From CALGYY01 sp964585485 (GTDB lineage: Bacteria > Bacteroidota > Bacteroidia > Bacteroidales > CAIWKO01): 38,008 nucleotides of DNA. This document shows positions 17,886 through 25,298 of the stretch, piece by piece. Positions within the stretch are counted from its first letter, which is position 1. Every line of letters starts with the position of its first letter. The DNA lies in NCBI GenBank assembly GCA_964585485.1, contig CAZPDS010000019.1:1-38008 (forward strand). The letters are read 5' to 3'. The position numbers were made by a program, and so were the translations under genes. Below the pieces are notes generated by a model. The model ran no database searches. It had not been told where the DNA came from and saw only the letters and a program-made list of their open reading frames with translations.

Positions 17886-17906
17886 ACCCGGAATCCTTTA
17901 TCTTTG
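17875..17906 (+). promoter_or_regulatory. Promoter of the OmpH-like gene
   Basis: TTG at 17875-17877 (inside the end of recQ) and TATCTTTG at 17899-17906, 21 bases apart. The -7 box is exact. It rules out a TTG start at 17904 and supports translation from the ATG at 17937, with a leader of roughly 20-25 bases. Confidence 0.7.
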
Positions 17907-17936
17907 CACCGCTTCACCCTTAAATCATTCCCACAA

Positions 17937-18596
17937 ATGGACGAAACCATCGAAACTACCTCCGCCCCTGCACCGGCACCGACCGATAGCAAAAACGACA
18001 ACCGGACACTGATAACGCTAAGTCTCTCGGTGATCGGTGTATTGCTGGGCCTGGCCGCACTGATCCTGACCATTGCCGGCAAACCTTCGGAAAACGCCAC
18101 AGCAACGACCTCCCAACCAAGCGATCTGAAAATCGCCTGGGTCAATACTGACACCTTGTGGAGCAAATACGCCTTTGTGGACGATGTGAAAGCAGAATTG
18201 GTGACTTTTGAGGAAAACCTGCAAAAGAAATACACCGCGCAGGCTACAGCCTTACAGAATGACTACAACGCCTATATTAAAAAAGCCTCCAATTACCAGC
18301 TAAGCCTCGAAGAGCAAAAGAAAACCGAAGAACGCCTGGGCCAACGGCAACAGGAACTTCAGCTACTGGATGCACAACTTAGCCAGAGCTTGCTGGATGA
18401 AAAAGCTGCCCGGAATATTGAAGTGCACGACAGCATCGTAAATTTTATCGCCCGCTACAATAAAACCAAGAAGTTCAACCTGATCTTCTCCACCGCTTAC
18501 GATCAGGGTTTGCTCTGGGGCGACCCCGGGATGGACCTTACCGCTGAAATTCTCGAAGGCCTCAATAAGGAATACGCAGTCCGAAAAAATCAATAA
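17937..18596 (+). CDS. OmpH/Skp-like protein with an N-terminal membrane anchor
   Basis: A 219-residue protein. Residues 1-26 are polar and rich in Thr, Ala and Pro, a transmembrane helix spans about 27-47 (ITLSLSVIGVLLGLAALILT), and the rest resembles OmpH/Skp periplasmic chaperones: the opening strand KIAWVNTDTLWSKYAFVDDV, a long charged coiled coil (about 85-160, many Gln, Glu and Lys), and a closing FNLIFSTAYDQGLLWGDPGMDLT, in which the family normally has a strand and the LTAEILEGLN helix. Skp is normally soluble after signal cleavage; here the anchor lacks a cleavage motif and the protein probably stays tethered to the inner membrane facing the periplasm. A lipoprotein gene follows 19 bases downstream. 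Confidence 0.82.
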   Translation: MDETIETTSAPAPAPTDSKNDNRTLITLSLSVIGVLLGLAALILTIAGKPSENATATTSQPSDLKIAWVNTDTLWSKYAFVDDVKAELVTFEENLQKKYTAQATALQNDYNAYIKKASNYQLSLEEQKKTEERLGQRQQELQLLDAQLSQSLLDEKAARNIEVHDSIVNFIARYNKTKKFNLIFSTAYDQGLLWGDPGMDLTAEILEGLNKEYAVRKNQ

Positions 18597-18615
18597 TATC
18601 TTGCCATAGCCCCCT

Positions 18616-19047
18616 ATGAAACTGAAACTTCTTGCCCTCTTTTCGGCCCTCTTGCTGATGACCGCCTGCAGTAAAACCGTGGAAGAAACCACCGAATCCT
18701 ACCCCGACGGCAGCCCGCTGCTGGTGCGCACTTTTAAGGTTCGCGAGAATGTCAAAGAAATGATCAAAGAAGTCCGTTTTTACGAAAACCACCAGAAACA
18801 ATACGAGGGTGAGTTTCGCAACAACAAAAAGGATGGCCGCTGGACCGTCTGGTACAACAACGGAAAAGTATGGTCAGAGGGCGATTTTAAAAACGGTGTG
18901 GCCCACGGAGAACGGCTGAACTACTACGAGAACGGTCAATTGCACATCGAAGGCCAATACACCGACGGCAAGATGAGCGGCACGTGGATCACCTATGATG
19001 AAAACGGCAAGGTGATGAGTGAGACCGATTACGATAAGAAGAAATAA
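18616..19047 (+). CDS. MORN-variant repeat lipoprotein
   Basis: A 143-residue protein with a lipoprotein signal (lipobox LMTAC, lipidated C18, Ser at +2). From about residue 54 it consists of repeats of the form F/Y-Y-E-N-x-x-x-x-x-E-G-x-F/Y-x-x-G/N-K-x-x-G-x-W, ending with GTWITYDENGKVMSETDY. This is the MORN-variant (YwqK-like) repeat of Bacteroidota surface and antitoxin-like proteins. No molecular function is known for this arrangement. It lies in the same direction as, and 19 bases after, the OmpH-like gene, so both are likely envelope proteins from one transcript. Confidence 0.8.
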   Translation: MKLKLLALFSALLLMTACSKTVEETTESYPDGSPLLVRTFKVRENVKEMIKEVRFYENHQKQYEGEFRNNKKDGRWTVWYNNGKVWSEGDFKNGVAHGERLNYYENGQLHIEGQYTDGKMSGTWITYDENGKVMSETDYDKKK

Positions 19048-19060
19048 GCCGCGCTGCGGC
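19048..19060. other. Short GC hairpin between convergent genes
   Basis: GCCGC, loop GCT, GCGGC: a perfect 5-bp stem filling most of the 15 bases between the MORN lipoprotein and the oppositely oriented GIN lipoprotein. No T-tract on either side, so only a weak candidate for a bidirectional terminator. Confidence 0.3.
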
Positions 19061-19062
19061 CA

Positions 19063-19824
19063 TCAATCCAGAGGCAACAAGCGCCCCCGCTCTGTCGTCA
19101 CGGAGTCAATCCACTGCGGATGCCCGGCGTACCAAACATTACCCGTGTACCGTACACCGGCTGCCAGGTAGTAATCCGAAAAGATATAACTATCGTTGGT
19201 GTTTTTCGAATCAATTGCCGCGAAGGAGGTGCGCAATCCGCTGCACCGAATCTGACCTGAATTACGCGTGTAATAATACACCTCGCCCGCCGTGCCCGTG
19301 AGCTCTGCGTCACCGCATCCCGTGTGCTGATGCACCTTCACTTTCGCGCAGCGCACATCCATTTTAATACAGCCGGAAGCCCCCCAAAAATTAAACTCCA
19401 GGGTGTCGGCCACTATCGTATTCAAGGCCAGAATATCACCCGCACCGCGGTAATCGAACACAAACAGCGAGCGGCAGAACAAATAAACATTCACGGGAAC
19501 TTTATAGCTGCGCACCCAGTTGCAACGGTTCTTGTTACCAAGGTAGAGTACCCCTTCGCGGACCGTCGTCTCGATGCCCGCCAGCAGATGCTCACCCGCT
19601 TCCACGCGCACAAAATTTTCGGTTAATGTGGTATCCTGCGTAATAAAAAGATTCACATTATCGCTGAGACAAATCTGATAAAAGTCGCTCACCATACGGG
19701 TTTCCGTGATTACCTCGCCCGTACTGCGGAAACAATCGCCCTCGTGACCTTTACTGCACGCCGCGCAGAATGCCAGATTGAGCAGTAGAGCGCTTACCAA
19801 AAGCCATGGATTTCGGGTCTGCAT
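19063..19824 (-). CDS. GIN-domain (DUF2807-like) lipoprotein
   Basis: A 253-residue protein with a lipoprotein signal: the hydrophobic stretch LLVSALLLNLAF ends in CAACS, giving a lipidated cysteine around residues 20-23. The mature part opens GEVITETRMVSDFYQICLSD and continues with repeated beta-strand units of the head-GIN-domain family, which is predicted to form a right-handed beta-helix adhesin-like fold. These proteins are common in Bacteroidota and their ligand is unknown. I chose the ATG at 19824, one base after the stop of the upstream PagL-like gene, because it starts the signal peptide; the frame upstream overlaps that gene. The tight spacing indicates one transcript. Confidence 0.8.
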   Translation of the reverse strand: MQTRNPWLLVSALLLNLAFCAACSKGHEGDCFRSTGEVITETRMVSDFYQICLSDNVNLFITQDTTLTENFVRVEAGEHLLAGIETTVREGVLYLGNKNRCNWVRSYKVPVNVYLFCRSLFVFDYRGAGDILALNTIVADTLEFNFWGASGCIKMDVRCAKVKVHQHTGCGDAELTGTAGEVYYYTRNSGQIRCSGLRTSFAAIDSKNTNDSYIFSDYYLAAGVRYTGNVWYAGHPQWIDSVTTERGRLLPLD

Positions 19825-19825
19825 C

Positions 19826-20989
19826 TTAAAAAGTATAACCAAGTCCGTATTCAATCATGTCGGCGGTAAACATGTGTGTTTTAATCCCCAGCCGAAGGTT
19901 GTAGTGCTTTTTGAAACAATATTCCAGTGCAATGCGGTCGTAAAGGTAACCATCGGTTTTGTAAGCCGTGTACAGATATACCCCGAGTTGTGTCATCAGC
20001 GAAAGGTGCGAAAACTGCAACTTGTGGGTGACGTTAATACCGGGGCGCAGCGCCATGAAGTTTGATTGCATCGGTGTTCCAAGGCGGATCATCGATTCAA
20101 TGTTAGCCTCATCGTACTGAAGGTCGATGCCGGGGCCCACCAGCCGTTTGCCCTTTTTCCCCACCGGCTTCAGCGCTACACCCGACAGCGTATACGCCAT
20201 GAACTTCGGCCCGCCGGAAGCGTAAAGTTCGCTAAAGCCGGTGAACGCATACACAGAAAACTGCCAGCGTCGGTCGTACTGCGGCCAGCCCCTTTGGGTC
20301 AGCGAGCCCGTCGTACTCAGGTTTTCGAAGTCCACCGGGGTTTTCCGAACCGCCTCCTGCGCATTAAGTTTCAAAGCCAATCCAAGGTTCAGGGTGGCGA
20401 TGTTGATGCCCAGGTTTGGCACACGCATGGCCCCGTTGGAGAAATGCAGCAGGGAAAAACCGGCACTGACATCGAAACGCCGGGCCACATGCCACCGCAG
20501 CTCGTACATCAGTTGTATGGCCGCATTCCAATGCGAGCCGATGGCGATGTTTTTATAATTGTCCAGCCGATCGAAACGCCGCGTCAGATAACCCAATCCG
20601 GCCCCAAAGCGGAAATAAAGATTGAGCCGTTGACCGCGGGTAAGGTTGAAATTCAGGTAGGGCATGCAGGCCACCGCCTTCCCTAAACCGGGCGCTCCGC
20701 CCAGATCTGAATACAAAAGGGTAATCCCTTTTAAGGGGTAATGATGCTGGACCTCCCAGAATTTACGCCCGTTCGCGGCCTGAATCAGATCCGCCTCCAC
20801 CATGGTCAGATGCTGTGCGGTAAGGTGAATCATGTTCTCGTGATGCGGGATGATAAAACCATAATGCATCCGGCCTTCCAGCCACCACTTATCGGCCGGT
20901 CGGGCGTCCTGGGCACACACCTCCACGGCTGTCAACCAGAACAAGCTGAACACGAGGAAGCGTGGGAGTACCCATTTCAGAACTGGCAT
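19826..20989 (-). CDS. PagL-like outer-membrane acyloxyacyl hydrolase
   Basis: Probably removes an acyl chain from lipid A in the outer membrane. The 387-residue precursor has a signal peptide ending near VCAQ (residue 27), then a beta-barrel-like series of alternating strands and a final aromatic residue (EYGLGYTF), as expected for BAM-inserted proteins. The PagL-family motif LLHFSNGAMRVPNLGIN contains H182 and S184, the spacing of the catalytic His and Ser of Pseudomonas PagL; the Glu of that triad is not obvious. The ATG at 20989 is chosen over an upstream TTG that lies in the promoter. The protein is about twice the length of Pseudomonas PagL, as is usual for Bacteroidota homologues. Confidence 0.78.
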   Translation of the reverse strand: MPVLKWVLPRFLVFSLFWLTAVEVCAQDARPADKWWLEGRMHYGFIIPHHENMIHLTAQHLTMVEADLIQAANGRKFWEVQHHYPLKGITLLYSDLGGAPGLGKAVACMPYLNFNLTRGQRLNLYFRFGAGLGYLTRRFDRLDNYKNIAIGSHWNAAIQLMYELRWHVARRFDVSAGFSLLHFSNGAMRVPNLGINIATLNLGLALKLNAQEAVRKTPVDFENLSTTGSLTQRGWPQYDRRWQFSVYAFTGFSELYASGGPKFMAYTLSGVALKPVGKKGKRLVGPGIDLQYDEANIESMIRLGTPMQSNFMALRPGINVTHKLQFSHLSLMTQLGVYLYTAYKTDGYLYDRIALEYCFKKHYNLRLGIKTHMFTADMIEYGLGYTF

Positions 20990-21010
20990 CGATAGGGGAA
21001 TTAGGCCAGG

Positions 21011-21018
21011 CAAATGTA
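21011..21018 (-). promoter_or_regulatory. Promoter -7 element of the PagL-like/GIN operon
   Basis: On the minus strand this reads TACATTTG, an exact TAnnTTTG match, 22 bases before the PagL-like ATG. It is the mirror image of the mazG -7 box at 21038-21045. No clear -33 box. Confidence 0.6.
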
Positions 21019-21037
21019 ACAAAAAGCGCGAATTGTG

Positions 21038-21045
21038 TACATTTG
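21038..21045 (+). promoter_or_regulatory. mazG promoter, -7 element
   Basis: TACATTTG followed by CAC is an exact consensus match 15 bases before the mazG ATG, predicting a very short leader. Its -33 region would fall on the opposing -7 box at 21011-21018. Confidence 0.65.
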
Positions 21046-21060
21046 CACAAATTCATTTTT

Positions 21061-21837
21061 ATGAAAAAGGAACTGCAGGCATTTGATCGTTTATTGACCA
21101 TTATGGACGAATTGCGGGCCGGGTGTCCGTGGGATCGAAAGCAAACCCTGGAATCGCTCCGCTACCTTACCATTGAAGAAATGTACGAACTCAGCGACGC
21201 TATATTGGAGAAGGATGAGGACGCGGTGCGCGGCGAGCTGGGCGACCTGATGCTGCATATCGTTTTTTATTCGGTCATAGGTCGTGAGCACGGCACCTTC
21301 GACATCACGGACGTATTAAATGGCATTTGTGACAAACTGGTGCAGCGCCATCCTCATATCTACGGCGATGTGAAGGTTCGCGATGCCGAAAATGTGAAGA
21401 ACAACTGGGAAAAGATCAAACTCAGCAACGGAAGTCGCGGGGTGCTGGCCGGCGTGCCGGGCTCCCTGCCCGCCATGGTCAAGGCTTTCCGGATCCAGGA
21501 AAAAGTTCGCGGGGTAGGTTTCGATTGGGAAAACAGCCAGCAGGTCAAAGACAAGGTTCTGGAGGAATGGCAGGAATTACAGGATGAAATCACGAGCGGG
21601 GGAAGCGATCAGCGGAAGGAAGACGAATTGGGCGACCTGCTGTTCGCGCTGGTCAACTACGCCCGTTTCATCAATGTGAATCCCGAAGATGCGCTGGAAC
21701 GCACCAACAAACGGTTTATTCAACGTTTCAATTACATGGAACAGCGTGCCCGCGAAGAAGGCCGGAAACTGCAGGACATGAGCCTGTCGGAAATGGATGT
21801 CTGGTGGAATGAAGCCAAGCGTCGCGAGCAATCGTAA
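21061..21837 (+). CDS. mazG: Nucleoside triphosphate pyrophosphohydrolase MazG
   Basis: Hydrolyses NTPs, including damaged ones, to NMP and pyrophosphate. The 258 residues hold the two all-alpha MazG domains of the long, E. coli-like form. The first contains CPWDRKQTLESLRYLTIEE and the metal-binding helices (EEMYELSDA, RGELGDLMLHIVF); the second has VGFDWENSQQV, LEEWQELQDEI and EDELGDLLFALVNYARF. The acidic residues that hold magnesium are conserved in both. The ATG at 21061 follows the promoter closely; an upstream extension would run through the promoter. There is no mazEF toxin pair beside it. It converges on the ZIP gene with a 9-base gap. Confidence 0.95.
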   Translation: MKKELQAFDRLLTIMDELRAGCPWDRKQTLESLRYLTIEEMYELSDAILEKDEDAVRGELGDLMLHIVFYSVIGREHGTFDITDVLNGICDKLVQRHPHIYGDVKVRDAENVKNNWEKIKLSNGSRGVLAGVPGSLPAMVKAFRIQEKVRGVGFDWENSQQVKDKVLEEWQELQDEITSGGSDQRKEDELGDLLFALVNYARFINVNPEDALERTNKRFIQRFNYMEQRAREEGRKLQDMSLSEMDVWWNEAKRREQS

Positions 21838-21846
21838 GAACAGGCC

Positions 21847-22602
21847 TCAGGCAATCAGATACGCCGCGGCCGCCCCGGCCACAATAACCAACAGCTTGAG
21901 CCAGTTAAAACGGTGATGCTCGTCCGTTTCGAAAAGAATGGTGGTGGATATATGCAGAAAAATACCGACCACAACGGCCATCAGGATGCTGAAGAAATAG
22001 TCGCTGTGGGCTGCGATGCTTTCGCCGATAATATTACTGGTGAGCATACCCAGGGGGCTGCCCAGGGCGAAAATCAACAATAAGAGAAGGGCCTGCCGTA
22101 CCATGTGCTTACCGCTGCCCCCGGCCAGGGCCAGGCTCACCAACACGATGGCAATGGGAATATTGTGCACCGCAATACCCATCAGGAGGGTGTTGCGCAG
22201 CTCTGTCATGTGAAAACTGTCGGCCAGCGGCATACCTTCCAGAAAAGCATGGATGAACAATCCGATGATAACAGGTAAAACCGGCAGGTGTACGCGGGTG
22301 TGGGGCTGATTGGGGTGATGCTCATGGCAATCGTGGTGCTGATGACCGTGCTCGACCCCTTTGGTAATGAAATCCAGCAAGAGCTGTATAAAAAAGCCCA
22401 GCAGCACAAACAGGCCTATTTCCAGGCCATTGCTTTCGCCGTAGATTTCAGGAATCACATCCAGAAAACTGATCGCTAAGAGATAGGCCCCGCTGAAAGC
22501 CGTCAGCAGCTTAAGAATATGACTATTGGCCTTGAAGAAAAAAACCGTGCCCCCGCTTAGTAAAACAGGCAGGAAAAGTGCCAGAAAAACCCAGATATTC
22601 AT
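21847..22602 (-). CDS. ZIP-family divalent metal transporter
   Basis: Moves zinc or related divalent metals into the cytoplasm. The 251-residue protein has about eight hydrophobic helices. The metal path is marked by H118 and E122 in FIHAFLEGMP and H146-N147 in GIAVHNIPIA, the core HN-P motif of ZIP proteins. Between helices 3 and 4 lies a cytoplasmic histidine loop (H85, 87, 89, 90, 93, 95, 96 and 101, with C92), a usual metal-sensing or buffering element of the family. It starts six bases after the response-regulator stop, so it is almost certainly cotranscribed with, and perhaps controlled by, the two-component system upstream. Confidence 0.9.
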   Translation of the reverse strand: MNIWVFLALFLPVLLSGGTVFFFKANSHILKLLTAFSGAYLLAISFLDVIPEIYGESNGLEIGLFVLLGFFIQLLLDFITKGVEHGHQHHDCHEHHPNQPHTRVHLPVLPVIIGLFIHAFLEGMPLADSFHMTELRNTLLMGIAVHNIPIAIVLVSLALAGGSGKHMVRQALLLLLIFALGSPLGMLTSNIIGESIAAHSDYFFSILMAVVVGIFLHISTTILFETDEHHRFNWLKLLVIVAGAAAAYLIA

Positions 22603-22608
22603 GAATGT

Positions 22609-23331
22609 TTAGTCCGCGTCCTCGTCGCCGTGTATCTCCAGTTTAAAACCCGTACCGTGAATATTGGTGATCGCAATGTTCGGATCGTCTTTGAGGTATT
22701 TGCGCAAACGAGTGATGAATACATCCATGCTGCGACCGGTAAAATAGTCGCTGCCGCCCCAGATCGACTTCAGCGCGATTTCGCGGTGAACCAGTTTGTT
22801 TTTATTGAGACACAAAAGCTTCAGCAGATCGGCTTCCTTACGGGTGAGGTACTGTTCATTCGAAGCTGATTTCAGCAGCATGTTGGAATAATCGAAACTG
22901 AAAATACCGAGGCTGAACACTTCTGATTCTTCCACCACCGGGAAGGATGTTTTCTTTTTAGTGCGGCGCAAAATAGCATCGATGCGCAGACTGAGTTCTT
23001 CGGTGCTAAACGGCTTGGTGATGTAATCGTCGCAACCAATCTGGAAGCCCTTGATGCGATCTTCTTTCAGCACTTTGGCCGTCAGAAAGATGATAGGAAT
23101 ATCTTTGCTGACTTTGCGGATTTCCCGCGCCAGCGTAAAACCATCTTTTTTGGGCAACATCACATCCAGGATGCAGAGATCAAACGAATTGTGACGAAAC
23201 GTCTCGAGCGCTTCCTCTCCGTCATCGCACAAGGTGGTTTCGTAAAAAAGAATTTCGAGGTAATCCTTTAAAACCATACTCAGGTTGGGATCGTCCTCGA
23301 CTAGTAAAATTCGTGCTTTTGCGTTAATCAT
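22609..23331 (-). CDS. OmpR/PhoB-type response regulator (RprY-like)
   Basis: A 240-residue DNA-binding regulator. The receiver domain has the acidic pair D13-D14, phosphoacceptor D56 (ILDVMLPKKDGF), T84 and K106 (ITKPFSTEEL). The C-terminal winged helix (about 135-235) has the OmpR-type helix-turn-helix (REIALKSIWGGSDYFTGRSM, then VFITRLRKYLKDD and GTGFKLEI). The best-known relatives are RprY-like regulators of Bacteroides. The start overlaps the kinase stop by eight bases and the ZIP gene begins six bases after the stop, so the three form one unit. Confidence 0.94.
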   Translation of the reverse strand: MINAKARILLVEDDPNLSMVLKDYLEILFYETTLCDDGEEALETFRHNSFDLCILDVMLPKKDGFTLAREIRKVSKDIPIIFLTAKVLKEDRIKGFQIGCDDYITKPFSTEELSLRIDAILRRTKKKTSFPVVEESEVFSLGIFSFDYSNMLLKSASNEQYLTRKEADLLKLLCLNKNKLVHREIALKSIWGGSDYFTGRSMDVFITRLRKYLKDDPNIAITNIHGTGFKLEIHGDEDAD

Positions 23332-24622
23332 GGTCAGTTATACTTGATTTATAGGGAAAATGAAGTTCAAATGTACTACCTTTTTTTAACTCACTCTTCA
23401 CTTTAATACTTCCGCCGTGTGCATTTACGATTGTTTTCACATAAAACAACCCTAAACCAAAGCCCTTAACGTCATGGCGGTCGCCGGTATGAACGCGGTA
23501 AAACTTCTTAAACACATGCTTGAGGTTTTCCTGACTTATTCCCAAGCCTTTGTCGCTGATGCTGATTTCAATGCCGCCGTTTCCATCCCGGGTCGTAATT
23601 TTAATTTCCGGCCGCTCTGCACAATACTTAACCGCATTGTCGAACAAGTTCGAAATAACGTTGATGAAATGCACCTCATCAGCTTCAATCTCTGTTTTTA
23701 CTGCGTACAGATCCGCTTCGATCCGTCCCCCTTTTTCCCGTAAAATTACATTAAAAATCTCAATAGTGTTCTCTAAAATTTTATGAACATCAAGTATTGT
23801 CGTTTTTAGTTTAAATTCTTCTTTCTCCAACATGCTGATATTCAACACCTGCTCAACCTGATTCCGCAGTCGCAGGTTCTCATCAAAAATAATGTTGGCA
23901 TAGCGCGATGTTTTATCACCCGAGCTTTGAACCGCGGGTTTCATCAGCATCTCGCTGGCCACGGAGATGGTGGAAATGGGGGTTTTAAACTCGTGCGTCA
24001 TGTTGTTGATGAAATCGTTTTTCATCTCGGCCAGTTTCTTCTGCCGGAATCCGGTGATAAGGATCAGCAGAAAGGTCACCACGATGATCAGCAGAAATAC
24101 AGCGGAGAGTATCAGCAACCATACAAACATTTTGCGCAAGATGAGCTGCTTTTGCTCCGGAAAAAAAACAGACAGCACATACTTCTTCCCCGTATATATT
24201 TCGGAGGCTGAATACTGATGTTCCGACAGAAAAAGGTCCTCCCGGTAATCGGATGGGCAGCGCCCGTACACCAAAGTGTTTTCGGCCGTATCCAGTAAGC
24301 CCCAGGAGAAATCCTCCTTGATGCGTAAACAGCCAAACTCTTCTTTAATCAGCGAATCGAGCAGATAGGGGTAATTCAGACGCTCATTCCAATCCGGGTG
24401 AATCGTATCGTGGGTGTGGGTTTTCTCGAAATGAAGCAGGGAATCCTTGCGGATATCAATAACGTTATGCACCACGGCATTCAGTGAATAGTTAACAGCC
24501 CGTTCGAATTGTTCTTCACGCAAGCGAATGGCCCGTTCAACCCAGAAAAACTGAGTAATAATCACCCCCACCAGAGAGAATCCGGTAATAAAAGCTAAAG
24601 CTGTAATGTAACTTTTTCGCAT
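23324..24622 (-). CDS. Sensor histidine kinase (RprX-like)
   Basis: A 432-residue membrane kinase. Numbered from the ATG at 24622: transmembrane helix 1 at about 6-27, a periplasmic sensor at about 28-164, helix 2 at about 165-191, the HisKA helix with phosphoacceptor H210 in NNMTHEFKTPIS, and an HATPase domain with N-box (NVISNLFDNAVKY), G1 (ISDKGLGIS), F-box (FKKFYRVH) and G2 (GFGLGLFYVK). The sensor is unusual: five histidines (52, 64, 69, 71, 75, three within THTHDTIH) and two cysteines (98, 122), which could bind metal. A TTG nine codons upstream lies in the -7 promoter box and is not used. It partners the regulator it overlaps. Confidence 0.93.
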   Translation of the reverse strand: MRKSYITALAFITGFSLVGVIITQFFWVERAIRLREEQFERAVNYSLNAVVHNVIDIRKDSLLHFEKTHTHDTIHPDWNERLNYPYLLDSLIKEEFGCLRIKEDFSWGLLDTAENTLVYGRCPSDYREDLFLSEHQYSASEIYTGKKYVLSVFFPEQKQLILRKMFVWLLILSAVFLLIIVVTFLLILITGFRQKKLAEMKNDFINNMTHEFKTPISTISVASEMLMKPAVQSSGDKTSRYANIIFDENLRLRNQVEQVLNISMLEKEEFKLKTTILDVHKILENTIEIFNVILREKGGRIEADLYAVKTEIEADEVHFINVISNLFDNAVKYCAERPEIKITTRDGNGGIEISISDKGLGISQENLKHVFKKFYRVHTGDRHDVKGFGLGLFYVKTIVNAHGGSIKVKSELKKGSTFELHFPYKSSITDHD

Positions 24623-24646
24623 AGGGGCAGGGGGAATTTCCGTAAT

Positions 24647-24654
24647 CAAATATA
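24647..24654 (-). promoter_or_regulatory. Promoter -7 element of the kinase-regulator-ZIP operon
   Basis: The minus strand reads TATATTTG, an exact match, 24 bases before the kinase ATG. A TTTG at 24684-24681 lies 26 bases upstream, longer than the usual 19-21 spacer. Confidence 0.6.
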
Positions 24655-24714
24655 GTCAGGCTGCTGCATCTTTCTTTCAGCAAATAAGCCTTTAACATTA
24701 TTTTAACCGGGAAC

Positions 24715-24729
24715 TAATTATCATAATTA
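24715..24729. repeat. 15-base AT palindrome in the kinase/thioesterase intergenic region
   Basis: TAATTAT, a single C, then ATAATTA: a perfect 7+1+7 palindrome about 60 bases upstream of the kinase -7 box and 114 bases before the thioesterase -7 box. Position and symmetry fit an operator for a dimeric regulator, but AT-rich palindromes also arise by chance. Confidence 0.35.
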
Positions 24730-24842
24730 TCTTTAATTGAAGAATACCTTCCCTTGTATATTTTCAAAATCAGGACGTAAGAATTCGTGCGGTGCTGCCA
24801 AAAATTGCAGCAGCCATTGTTCGGTAATACTTTCCGGTTTGT

Positions 24843-24850
24843 TATCTTTG
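24843..24850 (+). promoter_or_regulatory. Thioesterase promoter, -7 element
   Basis: TATCTTTG followed by CC is an exact consensus match 32 bases before the ATG. A TTG at 24817-24819 gives a 23-base spacer, slightly long. Confidence 0.6.
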
Positions 24851-24882
24851 CCGGCACGTTCCATCCAAAGAAACCAATCATA

Positions 24883-25293
24883 ATGGGAAACATAAACATT
24901 TCGCTTGCGCCCGGCATTCAGCACCGTTTGCAGAAAACGGTTGAACCCTCGGATACAGCTGCCCGATATGGATCGGGGCTGGTGGAAGTATTTGCAACCC
25001 CCGCCCTGGTAGCTCTGATGGAACAGGCGGCGCTGCAGTCCGTTAACCAACTGCTTCCGGAAGGCTATACCACCGTCGGCATCGAAATTTCCGTACGCCA
25101 CACCAAGGCCAGCCCTGTCGGCACCTTGCTTGATTGTACCGCCACCCTCGAACGATCGGAGGGAAATAAACTTTTCTTCCGCGTGGAGGCCAGCGACGGC
25201 ACAGGCCTTATCGGTTTTGGAACGCATACACGTTATATTGTTAATGCAAACGATTTTTTTAGCCGGCTTACATCAGCCCAACAAGATCAGTAA
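24883..25293 (+). CDS. FlK-like hot-dog thioesterase
   Basis: A 136-residue single hot-dog-fold protein. The central helix follows FATPALVALMEQAAL, and the strands VGIEISVRHTKASPVGTLL and GTGLIGFGTHTRYIV complete the fold. T39, E47 and H73 have the same mutual spacing (8 and 26) as the catalytic Thr42, Glu50 and His76 of fluoroacetyl-CoA thioesterase FlK, so this is probably an acyl-CoA thioesterase of the same family. The natural substrate cannot be read from sequence; FlK relatives are widespread in organisms with no fluoroacetate. The ATG at 24883 follows a good promoter. It converges on corA with a five-base gap. Confidence 0.82.
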   Translation: MGNINISLAPGIQHRLQKTVEPSDTAARYGSGLVEVFATPALVALMEQAALQSVNQLLPEGYTTVGIEISVRHTKASPVGTLLDCTATLERSEGNKLFFRVEASDGTGLIGFGTHTRYIVNANDFFSRLTSAQQDQ

Positions 25294-25298
25294 ACGCT

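Noticed and set aside
17904..17937. TTG start at 17904 for the OmpH-like gene
   Set aside because: The codon lies within the exact -7 promoter box TATCTTTG and would precede transcription start.
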